This document shows, in pieces, positions 54,901-64,000 of a DNA stretch of 64,000 nt. Position numbers and translations under genes: made by a program. The notes beneath the pieces are model-generated. The model did not search any database. It was not told the origin of the DNA and worked only from the letters and a program-made list of their open reading frames with translations. Every line of letters begins with the position of its first letter. Position 1 is the stretch's first letter. The DNA is from Takakia lepidozioides (Eukaryota; Streptophyta; Takakiopsida; Takakiales; Takakiaceae): the NCBI GenBank assembly GCA_030704615.1, contig CM060731.1:73328756-73392755 (forward strand), read 5' to 3'.

Positions 54901-56918
54901 TTCCGATCCAATGTCAGGAGCTGGAGGAGAGTGGCTATTGCTAGGAAGGAACTTCAGTGCATTGAAACCTCACCTTCTCTTTCGCCTCAACACATGCCGT
55001 TGAGAGGTGATGCAGTTTCTCCAATTGCATGGTCGGCTGCATGGCCCGAGAATAGTGTTTTGCAATCTCGGGGATGAAGTCCTTTCCAAGTGCCGGATCT
55101 GCAATTGCCACCAGCTTCACAAGCTTTGACTTGTATTTGGTTCTGGACTTGACACCGGCTTCCTTCAAGTGCTCAGTCAATGACTGCAACATTTTGACCT
55201 GCCCCTCACTTTCCATGAAGAAGCGTTTGGCACGGGCCAAATCCAGCTTGATGTTTGACTGCCAACAAAAACATGCAGAAGCGTTACATTCGATTCATGT
55301 GGAAAGATTACTGGAAATTGGGGAAGGATGAGCAGAGGGAAATTGGAGGACGACTTACTTCGTATATCACCTCCACCATTCCATCCATAGTGAGACGATA
55401 CCATGTCCGGTCTGTTTTTGCAACGGCTTTCTGAATGAGCTCGGGCTCCAGCATTTCCGCAAACATCTGCGGATCAGTGAGACCAGTTTTCCTCACCCTG
55501 TACAGCATATGTGCCATGTGGGTATGCACGTACGCATTCTCAGTGACCCTGCAAGGCACACTCTCCAGTTCAGTACACGGAAGCACGGAAATCAAACCAG
55601 AATGGAAACCGAAATGCGGCACCGCATTTCGAACGTGCTAGGGAGGGTATGAGTATCTTACGAGTTGAGGTCCGCCATGGCATTCTTGAGCAGGGAGGAG
55701 TCTGCCGCCTTCACCTTCAGGATGACACACTCCACCATGTAATGCCAGCCAATGTGCTTGGCATGGTTCTGCTTGATGTACTCCCACCAGGCAAGAAGTC
55801 GGTGATTCCCGTCCCACACAAAGAACATTTTACCCCACATATGGCCGAAGTCTGGATCACCCTTCAGCGTCGCCTCGAATTCGTCGTTGCGAGTGTGCCA
55901 GTGGGTATCCCACGTTGACAATTCATCGGCAGTGGGTCCACGAGTTTCGCCGTCCTCATTCTCAATGGAAACGTAAAACGCTGCCGATCCCAGACGGTAC
56001 CCTTCTCGAAATGCGAACTTAAGCTTATCCACATCTCCGGGAAGGGCCTGCCTGACGATGGGAAGGGAGACCATGCGACAGAGTGGGATTCGAAGAGTCC
56101 GCTGGAATACCCTGCTGCCCAGAACTCTGCCAATGCTACTGTGTGTCTCCTCCAACATTTTATCCGCTGCACTTTTGAATCCTCCGGAGACATGTCTGTA
56201 GGTGCCGGTAGTGGCTGAGCACTGGAGCATCCTCAACTGGAGCTGCACTCTGGGGCCTGTCTGCGGGCAATTCTGCCATTGCAGAGGCCTCCTCCGGGCC
56301 TGCTTGCTCATCAGGGGTGAGGGCTTGCTGCGAACGTTGAGCGGCAGCACCCTCCTCCGGTACCAAATCGACAGAAACGGTCGATCCCATTGCCTTCGCA
56401 GTAGCAGAGTCGGCCCCAACATCTGCAGGCGGGAAATCCTCCAGGAACTGAGCTTCAGCTCGTGGAAGCGGTTTTGCGGGAGATTGTTCGGCCGTCGCCC
56501 TGATTGCCTTCTGCTTCCTCATCCTTGCAGGTGAAGGTGTCTGCTGCAATTGAATCTGTTTTTTACCCTGCTGCTTCATTCGCGTTGGTGGGGGTGAAAC
56601 GGCCTGAGCCGGTTCAGAAACCAGTAGAGGGACGGGCTGCTTCTTCTTCTTCGACTTTGCTGGAGAAGGGCCCGACCCCTGCTGGCGATTCTCCATGACC
56701 GAAGAACGCGAGTCGATCTCTGGGGCTTTGAACTTGCCCTTCGAAGCCGCGTCTTTGAATCGCACAGGGCTAGGCCCGGCAGGAATACCCGCGCTCGGGG
56801 ATCGGGTGGGTGTACGTGCTGCAGCTAGCTCCTCGGACTCTTCCTGCGGCTCTTCGGATTCCTGCGATCCCTCCAGCACGTCCACCTTTCCTGTTAGGCA
56901 TGCAAACATGTTCTGCAT
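51959..56918 (-). CDS. ParB-like domain plus DNA-methyltransferase-like domain protein (copy 2)
   Basis: Same exon layout as copy 1, inverted: first exon about 56918-55662, last exon 52447-51959. The frame is intact at the three places where copy 1 is broken. One-base losses near 56224, 54048 and 53006 break it instead. ParB-like signature (VWDGNHRLLAWWEY), motif-IV position (DIPDG) and motif I (DLICGTG) are all unchanged, including the degenerate DIPD. That argues DIPD is the true family sequence and not a local error. Introns again carry palindromes (about 55610, 54405, 53145). Confidence 0.72.
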
Positions 56919-57524
56919 TCAAGTCTCCTAGCATTCAGTCTAAGAATTACAGAAGCAAAATGGGGGGTTCGGTGCTCGATCAGCTGCGCGCAGCCCGATC
57001 GCATGGAGCTCTCACTGGTGGCTGGGTTGCCTGAGTGGCCTGCTGCTCGGAGATGGCAATCTCCTCCTGTAGACGCATCTGCTTCCTCCCCTTGGCATTG
57101 GCCTACGTCCGAAGTATAATTTTTGGAGCTTGCGACGAGGTCTCCTGTCTGGTGCACGAACTCCCCCCCTCTCAGGTTCGAGCATAAGAAGAACAGAGAG
57201 AGGGAAAAGGGGCAAAGAGTGCAGATGGAAAGGGCGCGAGAGGGGTGACTGAGGAGACACGACAAAAGTAGATGAAACGGCGGTGATGCACCACTTGGGT
57301 TCGAAAGGGTTGGACGAAAGTGTCTCCTCGTGGACTTTGCGTCATTACGAAATTCGAATCGTTCAGGGTACGCCTGCCGTCCGAAAAACAAACATCATTA
57401 TCCAACGGTCAGGCCGCGCCGCCTCATGCCACTTCAGTCAGATAGAGTGCAGACATGTGCCGCAATTCCGTTGCTCCACGTGTTCACATTTCAAGGCATT
57501 TCCGTCCCAGCGTCTGATGAGTTG

Positions 57525-59035
57525 GAGTGAAAATGCGAATGCGGCGCCGCATTTCCGTTAAGTACCATCACGAAGCTACACATCCGTACTTGTTGGAAGA
57601 AAATGCGGCACCGCATTTCCGTTCCACCTTCACATACCTTAGTTGTTGAACGGAAATACGGTGCCGCATTTCCGTCCCACAGCTCCATGTATGAGATACA
57701 AAAGGGAAATGCGGCGCCGCATTTCCGTTCTAGAATGTCGAAAGGTGCGATTCGGACGGAAATGCGGCACAACATTTGAATTCCCGTGGTTCATGATTTT
57801 CAATGTGACAGAAATGGGGTACCGCATTTCCGTCCCCCCTTCACATACCTTAGTTGTTGAACGGTAATAGGGTGCCGCATTTCCGTCCCACAGCTCCCTA
57901 TGTGAGATACAAAAGGGAAATGCGGCGCCGCATTTCCGTTCTGGAATGTCGAAAGGTGCGATTCGGACGGAAATGCGGCACAACATTTCAGTTCCCGTGG
58001 TTCATGATTTTCAATCTGAACGGCAATACGGTACCCCGCATTTCCGTTCCCCCTTCACATACCTTAGTTGATGAACGGAAATGCCGTGCCACATTTCCGT
58101 TCGGGAAAGTATAGAGGTCTCACCTGAACAGAAATGCGGTGCCGCATTTCCGGTCTGGAAAGTTTGAAGGTCTCACATGGATGGAAATGCGGGACCACAT
58201 TTCCGTCCCACAGCTCCAAGCCTCATATACAAAACGGAAATGCGGCGCCGCATTTCCGTTCTAGAATGTCGGAAGGTGCGACTCGGACGGAAATGCGGTG
58301 CCGCATTCTGTTCCCGTTGTTCACGATTTTCAGTCAGAACAGAAATGCGGTAGCGCATTTCCGTTCTGTAGAGTATTAAGGTCTGACCCTGGCGGAAATG
58401 CGGTGCCGCATTTTGTTCCACAGCTCCATGCCTCACATACAAACGGAAATGCGGCGCCGCATTTCCGTTTTGGAATGTCGGAAGCTGCGACTCCGACGGA
58501 AATGCGGTACCGCATTTCAGTTCCGATGTTTCACGATTTTTCATCAGAATGGAAATGCGGTGCCGCATTTGCGTTCTGGAATGTTGGGAGGTGCAACTCG
58601 GATGGAAATGCGCTACCGCATTTCAGTTCCGATGGTTCACGATTTTCAGTCAGAACGGAAATGCGGTACCGCATTTCCGTTCTGGATAGTAAATGAATGT
58701 CCAAGTGGTCGGAATTGCACTCCGGCTCCATGCATCAGATACAAAATGGAAATGCGGCGCCGCATTTCCGTTCTGGAATGTCGGAAAGTGCGACTCGGAC
58801 GGAAATGCGGTGCCGCATTTCTGTTCCCGTTGTTCATAATTCTCAATCAGAACGGAAATGCGGTACCGCATTTCCGTACCACCTTCACATACCGTGCTTG
58901 CTGGATGGAAATGCGTTACCGCATTTCCGTTCTGGAGAGTATAAAGGTTTCCCCCGGACGGAAACTCGGTGCCGCATTTCCGTCGCTCTGGTGCATGACC
59001 AAGATGTAAATACGGAAATGCGGTGCCGTATTTCC
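57525..59035. repeat. palindrome array 1, copy 2: about 28 units
   Basis: Inverted counterpart of 22955-24670, with unit starts from about 57537 to 59013, again mostly about 53 bp apart. Unit number differs from copy 1, so the array expands or contracts. Confidence 0.92.
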
Positions 59036-59141
59036 GTCCACCAGCAATCGAAAGAATCACTCGGGACGGGAAATCTGGAACCTGAATGGGTTGCATTGTT
59101 CCGAAACAACACAATTGCGGCTTGTCTTGATGAGCACAACT

Positions 59142-62100
59142 TGATGAGACACCATCCTGTACCGAGCTGTGGGAATGCCCATTCCCTTTCTGAATCAGTC
59201 GCTGCCCACACCATCCACAAAGGAGTCCGGAAACCGAGAGGCGGCCACTGCCAACAGAGAGGTATGCAACGATAATCATTCCCGACCTGGACCGTCAAGA
59301 CCCTCCATAGCTTCTCATGTGGACGTATTCGACATTTCCGACGAGGAAGATGATTGCATTGAGGTACCCATGTCCTCCACACGGTCGTTCAAATCCGGCA
59401 TGGACGTCTCTGTAGGTGCTACACATGTGCCCTCGAGCATAACTCCAACTCGGTCCATTGTGCAGCTCCTACGACAACATCACCTCGATGGTTCTCGCTC
59501 CGAGCTGGCTGCTCTCGACTATGCCAAATTCCCCAGTCAGAAAGGTAACGTTTCTGCCTCTCCCGAAGTCGATGGCAATGTCATCTTCGAGTTTCCACCT
59601 GTTTCTTCGTCAAACAAAGCCTCCGGGATGTTAACAGACATGGATCGAAAGCATGACGGACACCCCTGGTGTGTGACCAGGACCAGTAGCACGAAAATTG
59701 CTGATGGTGTTCGTGTACGATATGTCCTCTGTGCGGGGAAGCTGAGGTGCCTCAATCCCACCTGCTTCCACTTTCTCTCCAAGGAGGGCGGAGAAACGAG
59801 ACGGATTGGACTGGCACAACGCATCATCCATTCATTGTCTCCAGCCAAGCTCCTGCGGGTTCTTTCAAGTGTGCACATTGCAAAGAACCACCGACGTGCA
59901 TGTCCATGTGCAGAGCCAAGCAATATTACGTAATCCATTTGCTCCCGGACTTGACTAGAGCTTGCATACATGTTGGGGTCCACTGCCACCCCTTGGCGAG
60001 AGGCAACATGCGTGAGGCTGTGCAGGAAGCACACGACATCATAAAAGAGGAGGTGAAATTGAGCCCCGGAGCCAGACCAAAGCAGATTCAGCTGAAGGCA
60101 GCCACAAGATTGCTCTTGGCAAAATCATGTCTGAAGATGGTTCTGACCGAGAGCCCTTGACCGGAGACGAGATGCGTGACCTCTTGGAGTCCGTCTCGCA
60201 CGTTTGTAGTCCGAATGTGCGGAATCACATCGTATCTTGCAAGCAGGAATTCGGCAAGGGGTCGGACATGTACTCAATCCTGGAGGTGAAACGAATGACT
60301 AGATATGACTACATCCAAGGTAGCAGGTTTCCAGGGCAAGGCAGCAAATCCGATCGTTGTTACATTTTCAAAATGTCGACGTGTGGGCCTGGGAGTGGAG
60401 TCGACTTGGTACTCGCATGACAACTGGAAACTTGTCGAATGCTTGGGTGATGTTTGATCACATCAAGCGAATTACAAACCATCAGTGGGTGACTATGGGT
60501 GCGCATGTTTATGACTATCACTCCAAGAGGCTCATGACGATTGCAATCTGCGAGATGAAAGGGGAGGACACACAGTCCGAGATGCATCTGTGGGAGGGCA
60601 TAACGAGCAGATGGCAAGGGCGGGATTGCTAGAGCCAATTTCAGGGGATTCATGGCAGACACGCTCAGGCCAACTGGGCAGCGGTGCCGCGTGTGTACGG
60701 TGAGGACCCCAATGTTCCAATGGAGGGAAGAGAGATCCTGTGGATTCCATTGGATGCAGAGTCTATCCCACTACACAACCAAATTTGTTGCTAGCTCATT
60801 CCAGGCTGAACACCGTGTCCTTTGTACGGCGTGGAAGGATGCACCCACATTGATGACGCGGAGGTAAAGTTTGCTATCATCGAGGCTTGGTGGAACACGT
60901 CTGGTGCAGTGGAGACAACCAATCTGGGAGCATTGCACAGCTGGTTGGGGTGGTGGCATTTTCGGTAATCGACAGTTCGACAGTACATGCGGGAGGTAGG
61001 CTGCTGTCAATTTCGTTCATTTGTCTTTCTGTTACGGACATTTCGATTGGTCCCTCACCATTGTTTGTGTCCTTCTAGGAGCGTGCTTGGATTCCGACAC
61101 GGACATGCCGAACACGAATATGGCAGAATCGGTCCACTCCTCCTGCGAGCGTCTTCTGCCGCACATCTGGTGGACGTAGTGACAGCCACAACGGAGGACA
61201 TCGACAGAGCAATCATGCAGCAAGCCACGTACTACAAGTTCCTAAGCGGCAAACAATGGGGCTTTGGGCCGGACAGGGAGGAATTGTTGGTACGAACAGC
61301 TTCGAGGTCCAAGAATCACTGAAATGGGCGACAGCATTGCGAGAGAAGATCAAAGGGACGCCTCTGCACCGCAGAGGTGAACACCTAGAGTGGGACGTCC
61401 GGACTCGCCCTGTGAGGCGGAGGATTGAAGAGGAACCTGGGTGCGAAGAGGATTCCTAGAGATCCGACAGGAACATTCGGACAGCACCTCGAGGTCCCGT
61501 CATGTTGCCGCACAATGTGTCTTCCAGCAGTGGAAGCCCAAGAAATTCCAGATCGCCGTCGCCTTCAACCGGGGATTTCGTGCGAGAAATTCCCACCGCT
61601 CCCTTGCCCCAGATTCCGCCCGCTGTTATGCAGTATGGCCAAGCCATTGTGGAGACGACTGTGTCTGCATCACAGTGGAGAATTGCTCGCACAAAGCCGT
61701 CGTTTCGAGGAGGTGTTCCGCAATTCGTGTGGATACACGGCAACGTTGTTTAGAGATGATAAGGAGGAATCCAGATGGGGCTGTCCCTGCTCCTACTTTT
61801 ACATGAAGATTTGTCCATGTACAGTCTGCAGTACTTCACAATTCTGTCTTCTTCGGGTATTCGGCGGGAAAGGTTTGCAACTGAACTGGGAGACAAGGTG
61901 CCGCATAAGGGTTGGCACGTGCGAAATTTCGGAGCGGTTTGGTGTTGGCGAAGGCCGCCTCTACCAGTACCTACGACGATACTTGAAATGCGGCGCCGCA
62001 TTTCCTGTCGAGGTCGAATGAGGAAAGCAAGTTTTCGGAAAGCAGAAAAACATGAACCCTCCACATACAAAAATACATGCACGTGGAAACAAGTGAACGA

Positions 62101-62604
62101 TATAGTAATATCTTAGTTCGAGCAAAACAGGTTACTGGTAGGCAAGACATATGTCGGACCTTTCTGTGGCCAGAGTCTGAGGTACTGACAGCAGTACAGT
62201 TCTACTATCCGAAAAGGATGGGCGTACCATTGTATTGGGACCGCAAGCCAAGCTCACTGGTCCCCTGGATCCATATTCAGAAGAGTGTGAACCTCCTTGG
62301 GGCTCAACCCTGGTGCATGTATGAAGTGATGAGTTGTGGAATTACAACGGAGTCTCTTTAGGTACACGTAGTACAAATGCTTGCAAGGGCAGTATGATGC
62401 CCCCTTGTTCGCCATGATCTGGAAGTCGTTGCAATTGCAGGTGGGTAATTCTGAAATGGTGATGGTGTACGTACACCTCATTGCGAACAGCTGAGCCTGC
62501 CGTGGCCATCTGATACACACGCCCAAATCCTGGGGGGGCACTTCTGTCGAGCTCTGGATTGTACAGTTCATCCGAAGTGCATTCCCCATCCTTGTCTCGT
62601 TCAC
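59142..62604. pseudogene. MULE transposase remnant (copy 2)
   Basis: Plus-strand fragments at 59169-59933, 59747-60160, 60127-60420, 60357-60632 and 60652-61760 correspond to copy 1 residues from about 120 onward, with many small indels. The N-terminus and promoter are deleted. The 3' part with the SWIM finger lies on the minus strand (62604-62254) because of the internal inversion. This copy cannot encode transposase, but could be mobilised in trans if its ends are recognised. Confidence 0.85.
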
Positions 62605-62916
62605 TTTTGAGGGAGGTCACCGCCTCTTCGGTTTCCCCGAGCTGTCGTGTCCCATTGTTCTTGCTCTCATAGGGGTCGGTGGTGGAGGCTGTGGAAGCGG
62701 AAATGGTTGTCTGGGGATGTCAGTGCGCTGCACATCCGAAATCCTGCGGCGGTAAGGGTGTTGGCCTCAACCTGACTCGGATCGCAGCCTGGTTCCACCG
62801 GCCACACCGGGGGAGCCTCTGGCATTGTTTGTATGCCGTACTTGGGGCTTTCCCATACACGCAAGTATAATGTCGTGCCTGCAAAACCAGAACTGGGTGG
62901 TTGTCGCCTCCGCAGA
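61816..62916. other. internally inverted 1.1-kb block in copy 2
   Basis: This block reads in the same direction as copy 1 (18490-19615), although all surrounding copy 2 sequence is reverse-complemented. Junctions: GTCCATG|TACAGTCTGCAG at the left and CTCCGCA|GACTCCATTGG at the right, with a few bases lost at each. Copy 1 has the intact ORF here, so the inversion arose in copy 2 or its lineage. Confidence 0.85.
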
Positions 62917-63249
62917 CTCCATTGGTTCAATCGCGGCAAAAGGGTCAGCTTCATTCCAATGTTAAGGCATGTAAAACCGCGGAATACTCTATACAGGCCA
63001 GTATGCGACGTCCTTTTGCAGTGGTATACTGGATTTCCCGTTGCACGGTCACTTATTTCCATGAGCGGATCTAAAAAACCATGAGCGGACTTGTTACTGA
63101 CAACATATCTTCGCCGCATTACATGATCTGGAACGTCCAAAAAACGGCAAGGTCAAATAAAAAACTATTATTGTTAATACTTGTTTAATCTGCCTCTGCC
63201 GCATTTCCAAATTTGGAGGAGTCCACTCATGAAATCCGCGTATCTTAGA

Positions 63250-63325
63250 CTTCGGCTCACCGCTCATGCGGCTCATGGCTCATGGCTCATGGCTCATGGT
63301 TTCTGCTCATGAAATAGTAAACCTC
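63250..63325. repeat. right terminal repeat of MULE copy 2
   Basis: GCTCATGCGGCTCATGGCTCATG... into GCTCATGAAATAG and TAAACCTC; inverted counterpart of 18075-18150. Confidence 0.85.
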
Positions 63326-63334
63326 ATTGAGAGG
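63326..63334. repeat. target-site duplication of MULE copy 2 (right)
   Basis: ATTGAGAGG, identical to 48661-48669. Confidence 0.85.
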
Positions 63335-63975
63335 AAAGGCCGAAGTTTGAAACAAATCATAATGTTACGGATGTCAAGCACACATATGTTACAGGAATAT
63401 GTTACAGGAATCCCACTTGGAAGAAATGGAATTGAAAGAAACTAACTTACAATTAAGCTGGAATAGGGGACATTCAATTGTGACTGCAATATGGAATAAA
63501 TGGAATGGAATAAATCAAAATCACAATTAAACTGGAAATCTCAAAAGTTGTGGATCATTGAATTGGTTTCAAAAATCATGAAGAATACTTTATTATTCAA
63601 CAGTGAAGAACGAAGACGCAGACATCGTTGGGGTTTAAATGTACTGTCATATATGCCTGCCTAAAACTGAGATGAAGGATTATATCATGGTGATTCAAGA
63701 CACCCCCAGTGAATCTCTTGAAAACTTATCGGGTACCCAGAAAGTGATCCTACTGATTATTGTGGGTATTCAATGGAACCACATGGAGATTCTGAACTGG
63801 TTCAAATACACTACGGTGAGCCCGTGAATAATCTTTCTGTTTCTGATGATTCCGAATGGTCGGAACTTACAGTTTACGTAGGTGTGTATTGTGCCAAAAA
63901 TGAGGCCAATGCAACCGACCCGGGTCTGAGGTGGCTAAAGTATCCTATTGGTGAGTATTATGGGGATCCCGGAGT
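63335..63975. other. flanking host DNA, no gene assigned
   Basis: AT-rich sequence with one 62-codon ORF (63639-63827) that I cannot support as a gene. It is the continuation of the sequence interrupted at 48660. Confidence 0.35.
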
Positions 63976-64000
63976 NNNNNNNNNNNNNNNNNNNNNNNNN
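63976..64000. other. assembly gap (N run)
   Basis: Twenty-five N bases at the window end. Confidence 0.99.

Larger units (their letters stand above)
48670..63325. mobile_element. Mutator-like DNA transposon, copy 2 (14.7 kb, inverted)
   Basis: Reverse-complement copy of 18075-33442 with the same ends and its own 9-bp duplication. It is shorter mainly through a deletion of about 570 bp at the transposase 5' end (junction near 59140). A block of about 1.1 kb (61816-62916) is inverted within it. The transposase is ruined. Gene B is better preserved than in copy 1. The ParB-methyltransferase gene has different frameshifts from copy 1. Confidence 0.9.

Noticed and set aside
63639-63827. 62-codon ORF near the window end
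   Set aside because: Short, no motif, AT-rich flank; cannot be told from chance.
1-64000. tRNA or rRNA genes
   Set aside because: None recognised by eye on either strand; a covariance-model scan would be needed to exclude them.

Overview
The window is nuclear DNA of a eukaryote. Spliceosomal introns, a long plant-type Ty3/gypsy retrotransposon and a Mutator-like (MULE) DNA transposon all point to the green-plant lineage. A charophyte alga, bryophyte or lycophyte fits best, but I cannot name the species from the sequence. Almost all of the window is mobile-element DNA, and it ends in a run of N from 63976.

Layout. 1-3685: host-like DNA with one open ORF (609-1625) ending in a nuclear-localisation-like tail. 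3686-4824 and 33452-35942 are two halves of one minus-strand transposon-derived gene ('gene X'). It was split by two insertions only 13 bp apart: a 13.2-kb gypsy retrotransposon (4830-18061, minus strand, target duplication TGAAC) and a 15.4-kb MULE (copy 1, 18075-33442, target duplication CCGTAAAAG). 36-48.6 kb is an intron-rich minus-strand cluster. It holds several FCP1/HAD-phosphatase-like genes, a gene with a ParB-like domain followed by a methyltransferase-like domain (45043-48449), and a dispersed palindrome built on GCGATCGC. 48670-63325 is a second copy of the same MULE in opposite orientation (target duplication ATTGAGAGG). The two copies form a 15-kb inverted repeat around a 15.2-kb spacer.

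The MULE carries four gene units. (1) A roughly 1,211-residue DDE transposase with an N-terminal zinc-binding region and a C-terminal SWIM finger. (2) A nine-exon, roughly 1,380-residue protein joining a ParB-like domain to a DNA-methyltransferase-like domain. (3, 4) Two divergently transcribed paralogous genes (A and B) of no family I recognise. Between units 1 and 2 lies an array of about 31 copies of a palindrome, AAATGCGG-NN-CCGCATTT, spaced about 53 bp apart (five helical turns). A second array of about 11 lies after unit 2, and single copies sit in at least three introns and between genes A and B.

Main hypothesis. The spacer gene cluster shows the same combination with different parts: another ParB-like/methyltransferase-like gene and another palindrome (GCGATCGC core), again placed in introns. 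This suggests a recurring arrangement in which a selfish element carries its own ParB-methyltransferase and many copies of a cognate palindrome, for self-marking, self-recognition or segregation-like clustering. The domain calls come from motif reading, and the link between protein and palindrome is inference.
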